This document shows positions 20,924-32,734 of a DNA stretch of 64,000 nt, in pieces. Each line of letters starts with the position of its first letter. Position 1 is the stretch's first letter. Under the pieces are notes generated by a model. That model saw nothing but the letters and a program-made list of their open reading frames with translations, was not told where the DNA came from and ran no database searches. The position numbers and the translations under genes are program-made. Origin of the DNA: Azorinus chamasolen (lineage: Eukaryota > Mollusca > Bivalvia > Cardiida > Solecurtidae); assembly GCA_963576725.1 (NCBI GenBank), contig OY755236.1:67798379-67862378 (forward strand), written 5' to 3'.

Positions 20924-21004
20924 TTAACCTTTTAAAAAAATAATCGAACTAATATAAATAATGTCATCATTTCTTCCATCAATATTCATGGAGTAAATGG
21001 TTAA
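20924..21004. mobile_element. P-MITE type a, deleted to 81 bp
   Basis: TTAACCTTTTAAAAAAATAA on the left and TATTCATGGAGTAAATGGTTAA split around its end on the right. The hairpin is gone. Same order relative to the neighbours as in unit 1. Confidence 0.6.
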
Positions 21005-21049
21005 ACAGAGGCATTTTCTTTCTTACAATGTGTGTCCTGTGTTGGAGGT

Positions 21050-21254
21050 GATAAGCCTTCTCCCGCTATGCGCGACCTGCCTGGCAATTACAAACTGCTT
21101 GGATTCAGATGAGACACCGAGTAAATTGGCTTCTCATCAGGATCCAATCTGTTTGAATCGTGATCAGTAGTTGCTCGATTTGGAAGTAGTCAAAAGATTG
21201 CAACTGATCCAAACTTGAGGGTATGTTATATTTTAACGATAGGATACGGGTAAA
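21050..21254. mobile_element. P-MITE, type b
   Basis: TCTCCCGCTATGCGCGACCT at the left. The hairpin is CTTGGATTCAGATGAGACAC and GGCTTCTCATCAGGATCCAA, then CTGATCCAAACTTGAGGG. The ends are degraded (AAGCC and GGGTAA in place of TTAACC and GGTTAA). Confidence 0.65.
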
Positions 21255-21429
21255 TAGAAATGATTTGATGACGGAACTCCAGCCTTCCTACACCATATTT
21301 TGGATTCGTGTGAAAGCATATGCTGCTAAACTATTCTTTATCATATTCTATTTGAATATCCTACTCACGAAGTTTACTGTTATCGAACAGGCGAAGTGTA
21401 GTTTTGACTTTGTTCAGACAAGCTAAGAA

Positions 21430-22385
21430 AGATGAGGGGTGTAATAAAGTTCTAGACGCTACAGTTTGACTAGATAATTTTACTTCTGTTTAATTCTACA
21501 TGCAGGCTTTGTTTTTATTCTTATCTTACTGATAAACTTTATGCAAAAGTCATCACATACGACCCGCTAGTCTGATTGAAAATATAGGTGATTTGGCAGC
21601 CATTACGCTCACTAAAATATTCACAAGTGAAATGATTTGGATAACTACTGAGCAAGGCTACTAAAATGCAGTTGCTGTTTTAGCTGGCATTCCCAGCGCC
21701 AATGCATCTGGTTCCTTAGCATGTAATACCAATAATTGCATATCGTATTCTTTAACATTCTGTGTTTATATTAATTCAAAAAATGTCGATAGTAGCATAA
21801 TTCATGTATTATCATTATTACCAGTTCTGCAATATCAAAGTAAATACATATATAAAATGATCTATTTAAATACTTTTCATTGTGGCTTGCTGTACGGTCA
21901 ATGCCGGAAATTGAAAGGGCAACATGTTTGTTACACATTTCCTTAGGTATTTCATTTGGCGATAGTTTTCAAAATACGATAAGCGATGCGTTCTCAATGC
22001 TACCTTGGCTATTATATATATGTGGCAAATGTTCTCCTATCTTTTTATTAAAAAGTTTTGAACCAACACGCTTGTTTTGGAAAGAATCGCCAGTCGTAAA
22101 ACTGCAGCATGGACGGCTTCCCATTCTCCAGTTTAGCCATATCGATTGCCACTGACAATGACTTACAGTCCTGTGGCTAGTAGCCATGAAAATGTGCGCT
22201 CAAGACGGAAAATGTTTATTATATATGAACAACACGTAGGCAGATTCACTTCCTGGTCAATATAGCTGTTGTGGCTATAAGAAGATATCAGCTGCCAGGT
22301 CCATCGTTCTCTGCAGTAATATCTTAAGACGGCCACTGCGAAGAATTAATTTAGTATGGAAAATGAAGTTTCAATGTTCATAAAT
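21430..22385. repeat. long-unit block B2, unit 2
   Basis: Matches B2 of units 1 and 3: AAGTGAAATGATTTGGATAA near 21626, TGTAATACCAATAATTGCAT, ATCGATTGCCACTGACAATG at 22141 and TTCACTTCCTGGTCAATATA near 22245. The frame conservation seen on the minus strand near 22.1 kb is limited to a few residues, so no gene is called. Confidence 0.7.
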
Positions 22386-22434
22386 ATATCATTTTGATAA
22401 TTCATCAGAAATCTCAAAATGACTAAAAATTTGA

Positions 22435-22600
22435 AAAACGACCCTATGATCTACTTTGTCTATTTGATTTTATATGGAAAATGTTTTATGTCTTTTTTGT
22501 GCGCGTTTTGTCTTTTAATTGTGTTGTTTCATGTTTGATGATAGTTTTGGTACCGTGCCATTTGTGTGACTTTCCCTGTTTATCATTTCTACACCAGTCA
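22435..22600 (+). repeat. AAACCGGTTT-box repeat, tail III
   Basis: CTATGATCTACTTTGTCTAT, TTTATATGGAAAATGTTTTA, GTTTCATGTTTGATGATAGT and GTGACTTTCCCTGTTTATCA. No head. It lies between B2 and B3, where unit 1 has a tail I copy. Confidence 0.65.
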
Positions 22601-22609
22601 GAATATCAT

Positions 22610-23145
22610 TGGCACTGAACAGAAGTAAACTAACAATTTAATATACATGTGCATAAAACTTATTATTTGGATTAATTCATAGCACGTATGATATTGACCA
22701 ACAATGGTAATTAGCAAACATTCAGTTTACATCAATAACAACGTCATTTGGTATTGAACGAATGTGTTGTCCACTGTTCAGCACCTCCAGTTAATTATAA
22801 ACTTTGAACGCAGTCCGTGTACCATTAATATTTGGAATTTGAGAAGTAAACATTTGAAAGTTGTGCTGCATTACTGCTGAAACATTTTGCAATAATTTGA
22901 GATTTGTTTACAACAAACTGGAACCGATGTTAAGATGTATAGCAAAGGAATCAAACGCTCATCATTTAAAAAATATGGTATTTTCACAGTGGATCAAAAC
23001 TGATTCTGATTTATGCAATCATGGTAATTGAATCTTGATTTCAACCGTCAAAGAAACAAACTCTTCCAACCATTTTCTTTGGTCATTTTTCTGTCAGATA
23101 TAATTTGAACTATCCTGTTGATGACCATTCTAACTAGGGAGGCTT
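22610..23145. repeat. long-unit block B3, unit 2
   Basis: Matches B3 of units 1 and 3: CTCCAGTTAATTATAAACTT near 22785, TAGCAAAGGAATCAAACGCT, and TTCTGTCAGATATAATTTGA near 23089. The distal part is missing. Confidence 0.6.
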
Positions 23146-23159
23146 GGTTTATTAGTGAT

Positions 23160-24560
23160 GTATGATACTGTATGGTATAAACTGTAGTTAACGGTGTTAC
23201 ACTACTGTTACTATGATGATTTGCCGAACTGCAGTTGATGCAGCTGCTACCTGGTCTACTTTGTTTTTATATATGGTAAATGTTTTGCGTATTTTTTTGC
23301 GTTTCGTCAGGTTTTGTCTTTTAATTATACCGTAACAATAATGTTACTATGATATAGCCATTCTCCGAACGGCAGTTAGTATAGTTACAATAATATCACT
23401 ATGATATTGTCAACCGAACTGCAGTTGATAGTGTTACAATAATGTTACTATGATATATTCATTCGCCGAACTGCAGTCGATAGTGTTACAATAATGTTAC
23501 TATGATATACTCATTCGCCGAACTACAGTTGATAGTGTTACAATAATGTTACTATGATATAATCATTTGCCAACCGGCAGTTGATAGTTTTACATTAATG
23601 TCAGTATGATATAGTCAGTAGTTGACGGTGTTACAATAATATTACTATGATACACTCACCCGCCGAAATGCAGTTGATTGAGTTACAATAATGTTACAGT
23701 GATACTATGATATTGTCATTCGCCGAATGACAGTTAATAGTTTACATAAATGTCACTATGAGTCAGTAGTTGATTGTGTCACAATAGTATTACTATGATA
23801 TACCCATTCGCCGAACTGCAGTTGATGGTGTTACAATATTGTTACAATGATACTTTGATATAGTTATTCGCCGAACTGCAGTTGATGGTGTTACAATAAT
23901 GATACTATGATATAGTCATTCGCCGAACGACAGCTGATAGTGTAACAATAAGGTCACTAGTATATAGTCAGTAGTTGATGGTGTTAAAGTAATGCTACTA
24001 TGATATATTCATTCGCCGAACTGCAGTTGATTTGATAGTGTTACAATAATGTTACAACGCTAAAGACATTTGCTGAACAGCAGTTGATGGTGTTACAATA
24101 ATGTTATTATGATATATTCAGTAGATGATGGGTGCAACAACCATGTTACTATGATATAGTCATTCATCGAAGTGCAGCTGATGGTGTTGCAATAATGTTA
24201 TTATAATGCAGTCAGTAGTTGATGGCGTTACAATATTGTTACTATGATATTGTCATTTATCGATCTGCAGTTGATTGTGTTATAATAATGTTACTTTGCT
24301 ATAGTCATTATTGCTTTTTACAATGATAATTCCATAATATAGTTATTCGCCGAGTTGCAGGTGCTGTTCTTGATGATGATGATCAGTGTCATCTGAGGGG
24401 GATATTCTAATTCAAATTTATGGAATGTTCGCACATACTTTTTGTCCTCTAAAATATGCTATAGTTATTAGATAACGGTGTTACAATCATGCTACCATTA
24501 TATAGTCAGTCGTCTAACTGCAGTTGGTTATTTTACACTAATGATACCATAATATAGTTA
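23160..24560. repeat. 52-bp satellite array
   Basis: Degenerate tandem copies of a monomer near 52 bp: GTTACAATAATGTTACTATG, ATATAGTCATTCGCCGAACT, GCAGTTGATAGT. The palindrome AACTGCAGTT recurs in most copies. At the right end two longer copies add GATGATGATGATCAGTGTCA and CATCTGAGGGGG, a higher-order unit of about 200 bp. Two more monomers are at 41285-41405. Confidence 0.9.
23255..23335 (+). repeat. AAACCGGTTT-box repeat, tail III fragment in satellite
   Basis: TGGTCTACTTTGTTTTTATA, TATGGTAAATGTTTTGCGTA and GTTTTGTCTTTTAATTATAC interrupt the first satellite monomers. Confidence 0.55.
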
Positions 24561-24790
24561 TGGCCGAATTACAGGTGGTGCTGCTGATGATGATCGATAA
24601 CATCTGAGGGGGGCAATTCTTATTCTGAGTTTTCACATACTTTTTCTGTCGTCTAAAAACGTTAATCAAAATCTTTACTTCCTCAAAAGGCCTGCTGGGA
24701 GGGGGGGGGGGGTGTTAGATATTAATCTATGGAGTTTAGTTATCAAATAAAAGACCCATGAATCCCCTAAATCTGTTTTCTGTTGTAGGT
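24560..24790. repeat. satellite edge and G-run
   Basis: Satellite-derived sequence fades out and a run of about twelve G lies near 24702-24713. Nothing else is recognised. Confidence 0.5.
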
Positions 24791-25035
24791 AGATGGCTCT
24801 CTGGTGCCTGTATTTTTGTTGGTGTTTTCTGTGTTCTTTTCGTGTGTTTGCGTGTGTTTGGTTGTGTGTGTGTCATGCTGTCTATCGATGTGTTGGTGGT
24901 GATTGCGTCTTGTATGTGACTTTCTCCTGTATTTGTATAAATTGCTATATAAATTGCTTTCTGTCGGTGTTTTGGTGATGGTCGCGTTTTGTGTGTGGCT
25001 TTTCCTGCTTGACTTTACTACTTTTTCATTAACGA
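24790..25035 (+). repeat. AAACCGGTTT-box repeat, tail II end
   Basis: GGTGTTTTCTGTGTTCTTTT, GTGTGTCATGCTGTCTATCG, GGTGATTGCGTCTTGTATGT, then a partial duplication of the end and GACTTTACTACTTTTTCATT. The head is missing. Confidence 0.65.
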
Positions 25036-25545
25036 AAGGGTATACGTTAATCGAAAACCTCGATTATAGGTGAAGAGGCATTTGCTCATAATCCACTATT
25101 TATTACTAATCGTTATCATGCTTTAATCTAAGTAGAAATAAAACCGATGAGCAGGCTATTTCATTTAATACTACAAAATTCAATTGTTTCGACAGATCCT
25201 TGCAAAATAGTCTTACCTTTCTTTACGAATGTTTAGAACAACATCCAAATTTCAGATATAATATTTAGTTGAAAATAGTTTTAATGCATCAAATAGAACG
25301 AATACCTCATTAATCAGGACTTATGGCAAATAATATTTGATATATCTCTATCAAATCGTTGTTTGATGCAAGGTGAACGTCGTGGAGAAAGCTTCCAGAG
25401 GAACCTACATTAAGTTACCACATGTCTTAAAGACCGATAATAAAACTTATTCATGTCTTAGCGAGGTTTTACTGTACTTGTAACTACTCCGCCAAGCAGT
25501 GTAATTATTTCAGAGCGTTGATGTTTACCAATCAGATCGGTCGCT
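25035..25545. repeat. long-unit block B4, unit 2
   Basis: GGTGAAGAGGCATTTGCTCA near 25071, GATGAGCAGGCTATTTCATT and TTGTTTCGACAGATCC align with 8085-8625 in order. The T-MITE is kept at the same place. Confidence 0.6.
25366..25474. mobile_element. T-MITE, right half
   Basis: GATGCAAGGTGAACGTCGTG, then AGCTTCCAGAGGAACC, and the right end TTAGCGAGGTTTTACTG followed by TA. The left half is degraded. Counterpart of 8347-8549. Confidence 0.55.
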
Positions 25546-25548
25546 ACT

Positions 25549-25712
25549 TTAACCCTTATACTGCTATTCGTGACCAATTTTGCATTTGCAAATAGCTTGC
25601 GTGTCATTAGTTCCTCTTTTGAAAAAAAAGCTTGATCCGATCGGAAGTTTCAAAATGGCACCATATCAAAACTTAAGGAGACAATTTTTCACAGCAGGAT
25701 AAGAGCTAGTGT
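25549..25712. mobile_element. P-MITE, type b, partly deleted
   Basis: TTAACCCTTATACTGCTATT at the left, GCATTTGCAAATAGCTTG, then TGATCCGATCGGAAGTTTCA and CACAGCAGGATAAGAG at the right. The GATGAGACG hairpin is mostly lost. Confidence 0.65.
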
Positions 25713-25714
25713 GG

Positions 25715-26340
25715 ATTCGTATTCAACAAATGATTCGTATGCTTGTTTAAATCCCTAGTTGTTTGCAAGCTGGGTGTTATGACGGCGAATATTTCTTTGT
25801 TTAAGCATTCAAAACAAAGTATAGAACCATAAGACAAAGACTAACGAATATATCCGCGGGCTCCTTATTCGTATATAGAAAAAACACATCGAAAAGAGGC
25901 AAACATGCAAATTCACGACTGTTTCAAGTTTTAAACCAACAGTTCGAACAGTTGGGACTTACGCACAAGAACTGTAAAGTTATCAAATTAAATCTTTTTA
26001 AATCATGTCAGAGCTATGGCCCTTGAATTACCGAATCAACTTATGATAGTAAATAACTTTATCCTGTCACGTGCGTATTTTCCTGACGGATAACAAGGTG
26101 CCTGATAAACTTTTTGTTATTATGCCAGTTGGTCACATGATCGATGTTATTATGTCAGTTGGTCACATGACCTGTAGCCGAAACTACTTTTTTTACCGAG
26201 ACGCTTATTTCGTGAATTCATACAAGATTTACGTCTACGGAGTACTACTGAATAAAAAAAGTTTAACAAATCGAATTTGTTGATTTCAATCGATACCCTT
26301 CAAACTAAATAGATCTAATTCTTTCACTTCATTCTCCCAA
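25715..26340. other. unit 2-specific DNA with a short direct repeat
   Basis: No gene seen. GTTATTATGCCAGTTGGTCA and GTTATTATGTCAGTTGGTCA, each followed by CATGA, occur near 26116 and 26147, about 30 bp apart. The TCACATGA core resembles an E-box, but no gene start is nearby. Confidence 0.4.
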
Positions 26341-26359
26341 ACTTATATTCTTAGGCCTA

Positions 26360-26400
26360 GACTAGATCTAGTAGATCTAGATCTAGACAAGATCTAGTTG
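26360..26400. repeat. AGATCTAG palindrome cluster
   Basis: CTAGACTAGATCTAGTAGAT is followed by two more AGATCTAG copies within about 40 bp. Each copy is close to self-complementary. Confidence 0.7.
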
Positions 26401-26630
26401 TTTGTCGCGAAATTACCGTGTTTAGATAAATCCACATCAAGAATCATAAATCGTCTAGATATCGTCAAGTGACAGGTTCTTTTTCTCACATAACCAACCG
26501 GGGCAACGGTTTTGTTCTGAGCATTTTTTTTAAGGAATGTGACTTTTTGGAATTCCAGTGACGTAATAACGCCTTTATAGTGACGTCATCAACAGTCTAG
26601 AGCCAGTTTGCTGTCGTGACAAGGATAAAT

Positions 26631-26772
26631 AGAATATTTTGTTCCTAGCTTTGAATGAGAAATGTTATCTGGCTCGGCTTCTGAATATATCAGGTTCGCC
26701 TTCCGTTCACCTGATATATTAATCCGCCTTGCCAGATAACATTTCGCATTCAAAGCTAGGAACCAAATATTC
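26631..26772. mobile_element. foldback element, 64-bp arms
   Basis: Left arm 26631-26694 and right arm 26710-26772 pair over most of their length: GTTCCTAGCTTTGAATG and AAATGTTATCTGGC on the left, with complements on the right, and a 15-base loop. Two cyclic-AMP-response-like sites (TGACGTAA near 26562, TGACGTCA at 26581-26588) lie just to the left; their use is unproven. Confidence 0.8.
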
Positions 26773-26779
26773 TCTATAT

Positions 26780-27235
26780 TCAATATTATATCTCGCTTTG
26801 ATGGTTATGAAGACAATTGGACAAAGCAAGAAATACCCGGAAACTATAAGAAAGTTAACAACTCATGGAAAAATAGTCGCAACAAAATTCCCCCTTTTCA
26901 TTCTCATCTAAATGCGAAAGTTGTTTAATTGTGAAAATATAAAGCAAACCCTCGTCATAGTATTGGAGATGCTACGCACAGAAGATTAATTCAATATGCA
27001 TTATATAGTGAAACAGACAACAAATGTCCATAAATCTGCCAAACAATGGTTATACATGTATCGAAACTTCTTTCCTTCACACACACAAGTACACTTCAGG
27101 GTTTTCCATCTTTAAAAATGTTAGAACGAAGATAGACACATTCCAGTATATATCCACTTAAATTCGTTGTGCGGGGTATATAAATCAGATCTTTTAATTC
27201 TTATCGCCCTTAAAAAGTTAATGTTGATGATGCAT
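26780..27235. other. no feature recognised
   Basis: AT-rich; no repeat or coding signal recognised. Confidence 0.4.
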
Positions 27236-27239
27236 TTTA

Positions 27240-27510
27240 CGCATTTGAAAACAGAAAAGAGCTCGACAGGTCATGTAAGAGCTGTTTGATGAAGATCTGC
27301 TCTGTTTGCTTATGGAGTTATGAAGATATTCAGTGTCAACTAAGGCCAAATGGTTGTTTTCCTATCGATATTGAGATGGTGGTTGCGTCTTTTATATAAC
27401 TGCTTGACTTTACTACTTCTTCATTTTAATAACTGCCGATGACTCAGTAAACCCTCGTGTACAAATTTCTCTTTCCGTATTGCTGCTTTTGCTTTTGAAG
27501 GATATACTAC
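27240..27510. repeat. mosaic of three short repeat fragments
   Basis: A P-MITE type a hairpin piece (AAGATCTGCTCTGTTTGCTT near 27291), a tail II end (GGTGGTTGCGTCTTTTATAT near 27370, then GACTTTACTACTTC) and a reversed 280-bp repeat piece (TTTCTCTTTCCGTATTGCTG near 27467) follow one another. Confidence 0.5.
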
Positions 27511-27564
27511 TTTCATATTTTTTAAGTTACACAATTATTCATGAAATGAAGAGTTAACAATGTT

Positions 27565-28340
27565 GGTCTTGTATCAAGTTGTTGTCTATCTGATTACTGG
27601 ATAAACGTGTTCAGAAGTTTTTATTTAGTTTTCGGAAATATATCAGATTTGTATTTTTGTCTGCTGGCATTTCAATCCATACATCAATCAAATTCCATTG
27701 TATGTTTTCCCGTACATTGCGGCGAACATAAGATAGCTCTCAGCACACTTTCTTTACTTGGGATGTATACTGTAATTAGTCTGTTACTAGGTAATTAAAT
27801 ATCGCCTGATGCATTGTAATAGATACACCGCGAGTCGTCATAAATGCTGCTGTCATTGCCAGCCCTATCGATTGGCACCTATTTACAACGACGGGGGATA
27901 TTAAAAGAGAATAATAGAAAACCAAATATAATATTTCCATGCACATTAGGACATTGTATTGTACAAAATCGCTGTTTGCCTTTGTTCTAACATAATCAAT
28001 GATGCATGTGATGAATAAGGTTATACAATGAAGCTGACACATTACAGCTTCCAAATTATACAATAATTTCAAATATTTCATTAAACATGTTTACTCTATG
28101 CAATGGGACCATTATATATAATTGAAAACGACCATTCATTCACGGATACTGCAGGCGAAACAATGTCGACTAATACGATGGTCGTATTCTTACACAATTA
28201 AAGTCACATTTTAACCCCATTGCAAGAAATCAGATGCATCCATGTATTTACATTCACGTATTCTTCACAAAGGCACACAGAGTTATTCGGCACATGTAAG
28301 ATAGCTGTCAGGTAGCTTTGTCGGATAGAGAACTGGAACA
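27565..28340. repeat. long-unit block B5, unit 2
   Basis: TGTTGTCTATCTGATTACTG near 27580, CCATACATCAATCAAATTCC, ACTTGGGATGTATACTGTAA near 27756 and CCTATCGATTGGCACC match units 1 and 3. About 150 bp present in the middle of the other copies is missing here. Confidence 0.7.
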
Positions 28341-28399
28341 CAATGCTAAACTTATTAAATAACATATAAGGCTAATCAGATAGGGTTATCACATTTCAA

Positions 28400-28700
28400 G
28401 TGTAGATTTTATCCCCTACCAATAACTTTATCCCTACCAATAACGGCATTCACAGAGTATAGAGTTGTCATTGCATGACTGCTATGGAATAGACATTTAC
28501 TTCAAAAGTGGACTTCTAACTAAATAGTTTGTGTGCGTTTACCGAGTTATATTTATCATCGCTAAATTTTAGATCAGTCTTGATTGTTTTCTGATGTCAG
28601 AATAAACATCACATACAATCATGTAAAAGCAATTATCAATTATATCATTCGGAAATATATTATGTCTGTGAACTGGTACAGACTGTTGCGGTTGTTTGTC
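28400..28700. repeat. long-unit block B6, unit 2
   Basis: TACCAATAACGGCATTCACA near 28434, GAATAGACATTTACTTC near 28486 and GTGTGCGTTTACCGAG align with unit 1 at an offset of about 17.4 kb. Confidence 0.5.
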
Positions 28701-28863
28701 ACATTCTATTTAACATAATTAAATTAGTGACCCCATGTTTCTAAAGTGTATGCTATAAAACTATTTAATAAGCGTATTATTTACGTTTATGCTGGTTATT
28801 TATGAACACTCGTGCGAAAACCAGATTCATAAAAAGCTAAGGACTGCGACATGGACAATTGAC

Positions 28864-28995
28864 CATAATCTCGCTAAGCGACCTATATGGCGTTTGAAAA
28901 CATACAATGGAAACGACAGGTAAATAGACGTCTAATCAGATTCCAAGCTGTTTGACACTCGGCTGATGTTTTCTCAAAACTCGAACAGAAGTCAG
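28864..28995. mobile_element. P-MITE type b fragment
   Basis: TAATCTCGCTAAGCGACC, then CTAATCAGATTCCAAGCTGT and TTGACACTCGGCTGATG. The left arm and both termini are degraded. Confidence 0.5.
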
Positions 28996-28999
28996 ACAG

Positions 29000-29280
29000 G
29001 AGATGCACTTAAAAGTCGATAGCAACACCAAACGGTTGAACGATTCGGAACTAAAGAACAAAAATGAGTCATGCAGGAAACACCACATACAGAACAAACA
29101 GTCGCCCGAACAGCAACACAAGGAAACAGCAAATGTACATAACTATAAAAACAACAAGAGACGCACAAAGACAAAACAAACATGCAATAGGGGGAAGATG
29201 GAAGTACCGCCTTGGAACGGTCAGTGACAAAAGTCACTGGGGGGTTAAACCGGTTTATGGGCGCCCAAAGTTAAACTTTA
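29000..29280 (-). repeat. AAACCGGTTT-box repeat, tail I, head truncated
   Basis: Reverse strand: CATAAACCGGTTTAACCC, AGTGACTTTTGTCACTGACC, CAAGGCGGTACTTCCATC, then the tail ending ATGACTCATTTTTGTTC. Head sequence upstream of GGGCGCCC is missing. Confidence 0.75.
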
Positions 29281-29329
29281 AACGGATGGAAGCACGCATA
29301 TTATTGCTTTTTAAAGTACAGTATGGTTA

Positions 29330-30060
29330 ATCGAAATAGTTCGATGTAAATGTATTGCAATTCCGACCTTGTTGGTTTGACTAAATACTAGCACTGAAGC
29401 TGGTGACTAAACAGTTAAATTAAAATAAACAGTTATATAAACAGTTATGTAAAGAGAGACGGGTTTTACATGCCTTCAGCTATGTGTCAGCAATAGTTTC
29501 AAGCTTGTGCGATGTAGTTTTTTAATAGGATAGTTGAATGTTCGTCATTAATAAACATTCTATAAATGTCTGGTTTAGTATAGTTTTGAAATCACCACAT
29601 TCAACATTCAAATGGGTGAAACCCAATATCGGATCAATCAGATACTTGAAAATAAAGTTTTTCAGACATTCTAATCGATAGTTTATGAAAATAACCACAC
29701 AAACAAGTTTAACCGTTACCCCGAGATTACTTGAGTTTGACACATATGTTTCATTGACGATCGACATGAATGATACTCAATGTAATAGTTATATCGGAAG
29801 TAGTAAATATGCCATTACTAATATAGTTACTATTTCTAACATATAATTGATTTCATGATAAAATCTGTTGGTCTTTAAGATCTTTAAATAATATTACAAT
29901 AGACCAGCATCTTTAGCCTGATGAATATTCATGTAAGAAATAATGACTTTTTTTTTATTAATTATCTGAAATGTTATAAAAGCATAATGAACACTAGAAA
30001 CGATGACCTTTATGAAGACCGTAAAATCATACCTATGTTATTCCATAAGCTCACGTGACA
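29330..30060. repeat. long-unit block B7, unit 2, with P-MITE remnant
   Basis: Collinear with 15150-16060. A type a P-MITE remnant starts near 29905 (GCCTGATGAATATTCATGTA, AGAAATAATGAC) and includes CAGACCCTGACCAGAAGG near 30060. No genes. Confidence 0.5.
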
Positions 30061-30189
30061 GACCCTGACCAGAAGGCTGCAATGAATTTGAATTCAAACG
30101 CGATGTAAAGTAACTCAAGTAACTGTTTAGAAAAAAGCAGAGGAAACGTCTACATTAAAAGTTGATTGCGAATACATCTTTCTGACAAT

Positions 30190-31790
30190 TTAAAAGGCAT
30201 TAAAGAGGTACACGTTAAATCCCCATGATTTGTTAGCGCCGTGATTTGACAAATATGTATCGTTTGTTTATTGCAAAATGACGCAATGGAATGGTAAATG
30301 GATTAGAATCTTTACCCAGGGGAGAAAAATGTAGTTCGCAGTGTGGGAACGCTTCATTGCCAGGTCGTCCAGACTGTTTACAAAAGTTATCATGGACATG
30401 TCAGCTGTTCACTGAAGTTTAAATCCATACACCCGTACTCAGACGTACATTAAGTTCAAATCGAATTGTGTAGACTCGGACCATTCGTAAATGTCTTTGA
30501 CATGATATGGTATACTGATGAAAGGCAAACAAATCATGTCCTAATTATCGTAAGAATTTCGACAGGTGAACATAATTATATAGGGCAGATCCAAGCCAGA
30601 CTGCTCATTCAGGACTTTGTTTTGCTATTCTGCCTGTTTAATTTAAAGGTATCAAAATGTGCCAAATTGATTGACATTTCGGCTTTACAAAGCCATGGAA
30701 AAGGAGAATAGTTTGGGTTATTGCAGTATTCCGGTCAGTCGGTCTATCGAGGGCGTAATTCTTGCACGTAAGCAAAGCATTGAAGAAACATTTCCTCTTG
30801 TGAGGTTGGAAAGCATTTCAATTCGACATTCTTTGGCTAGTTTTCTATCGACCTTATATTCGTTCAATCATATTGTAATTCAACCACGCCTTGTTGTTAT
30901 GTTAATTACATAAACCCTCCGCAATTTGATTTGCAATTAAATTTGATTTCTGTCTGATAATATAGTAAGGAAAGGTCCTGATGAGATCCAAAAGTCGAGA
31001 AATTGCAGAATCACAAGTCTAATAACTTAAAACAAGTTATATGCGGCTTGTCGTTTGTTTGTGTTGATTAACGTCCGTTTCCGCCAACTTTGGGCTAATT
31101 AGACGCCCCAGAGAGAGGGGAGTAGTTACATACCGGTAGATATCCGGGCGCAATGTCCTCCTCTTATTATCGATAGTTTCGTTGGTTATTTTTGATGCCC
31201 AGTGTAAAGCATTGATACATCGGACCTCAGTTAATAAAGTCTCATCCGAAGTACTTTGTCTTTAGCTCTTCGTACTATTGTTACTACAAGACATGGTGAA
31301 ATGGATAATGTGGGATTGGATGAACATATTTAAGGCTTCAATTGGTTTCGGAGTGATTAAAGACGGACAAGACTGGCTATCATATTGATACCAAGTAACA
31401 GAATGAATTTGTCAAGAAACCATTATCAGAATGATTAAAATGAGCTTGCAAAAATATAGTGGCTATGGACCATGTGGCTATGTGTCTTCAAGCATCGCTT
31501 TAAAGATGAGGAAACCGTAGAAAGTTAAGGTGTTATGTGAAAAACACAAATCTTGTGTAATTAGAGTTTTCTAAAGTATGATTATCAATTTGGATCAGAT
31601 TGATGAAAAGTCAAATCCGCTCATCATTTTGGCAAGTTTTTGGTGTCCTAAGACACCGTACAATTAGAAAAAAATACATGCACTATATGTCAAGGGTCTT
31701 TCTAATCACAATATCTGGCTTCATTGTCAAATTACTTTTGGATAACTCAATAGCGTATTTCTCAATTATTTATCCACAAACATGTATGAA
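30190..31790. repeat. long-unit block B8, unit 2
   Basis: ATGATTTGTTAGCGCC near 30225, GTATCGTTTGTTTATTGC, ATAGTGGCTATGGACCATGT near 31456, TTTGGATCAGATTGATG near 31590 and TATCTGGCTTCATTGTC match unit 1 in order. A reversed SINE-like end lies at about 31045-31165 (reverse: GGAAACGGACGTTAATCAAC). The junction near 30242 is the empty site for the TTAA element of unit 1. Confidence 0.7.
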
Positions 31791-31954
31791 TCATTAACCC
31801 ATGCGTGCCTAATGTTCCTTAATAGGGACATAGGAAAACAGTACTCGTATACAATCAGATATAAATGGAACCTGGAGGAGCCCTCTGCGCAGGCTTCTGT
31901 ACTGTTTTTGCTCCATGATTATTTTCGAAAGTTCAAATGGACAACAGCAATCAT

Positions 31955-32260
31955 AAAAGTACATGTATGAGTCATGCAGGAAACACAGCATACAAAACAC
32001 ACTTAACCGCCCAAACAGCACCACAACGACAAACAGCAAATGTACATGTACATAAAAGACACATAGAGACGCACGGACATAACAAAAAGACAATAGGGGA
32101 AATATAGAAGTACCGCCTTGGAACGGTCAGTGACAAATGTCGCTGGGGGTTAAACCGGTTTAAGGGCGCACAACCTCACACTTATTCCACCCCCACCCTA
32201 AAAGACAAACATTGTAAATAAACGTACCTGCTCTCCGACTAAACCCAACATAGATAGTTG
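31955..32260 (-). repeat. AAACCGGTTT-box repeat, tail I
   Basis: Reverse strand has GGGTGGGGGTGGAATAAGTG, CTTAAACCGGTTTAACCCC, CAAGGCGGTACTTCTATA and a tail ending CTGCATGACTCATACATGTA. Nearly full length. Confidence 0.75.
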
Positions 32261-32734
32261 CACGATTTCGCTAAGACGCACTGGCATTTTACATTGGCAA
32301 TTTATTATAAATTCCGCCAATGCACTTACATAGTTGCGCCTTATCCAATCTGCCTGAACTAGCATTGTTTTGTACTTGAAAATGCCAGTAAAACCAAGTA
32401 CACTAGAGCCAATAATATGTACTCCAATGAATGCCGTTTTATTTTTGTAATAAAGAATACACAATCAAGTAATAATCAAACTATGTTTTGACAATTTAAG
32501 TACACTTTAAATCCGTTTTTATTTACACGAGATTGTGGAGACAGTGTTTGAGCTCCGACACATCTAAATACGCACTGTAATTTGGTAATAGAGTAAAACC
32601 TTGCAAATCCAAACTGTTAGTAAAGAAAAATAGAAACTTGTATTGGAACTTGGACCCTTCATTAAGCTATCACACGTCTCAAAGACTGAGAATGTAGTTT
32701 TTGAAATTGTTCGGATTAGCATGGTTTCACTATA
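32260..32734. other. no feature recognised
   Basis: AT-rich. Short frames on the minus strand show no domain. Confidence 0.4.

Noticed and set aside
23160..24560. CRISPR-like alternation in the 52-bp array
   Set aside because: The whole monomer repeats with drift; there are no unique spacers.
26581..26588. TGACGTCA as a promoter element
   Set aside because: No gene start nearby; the same palindrome occurs inside repeats at 42.3 and 54.5 kb.
26708..26911. Short frames over the foldback at 26.6-26.8 kb, open on both strands
   Set aside because: Mirror-image frames are expected from inverted repeats and carry no domain.
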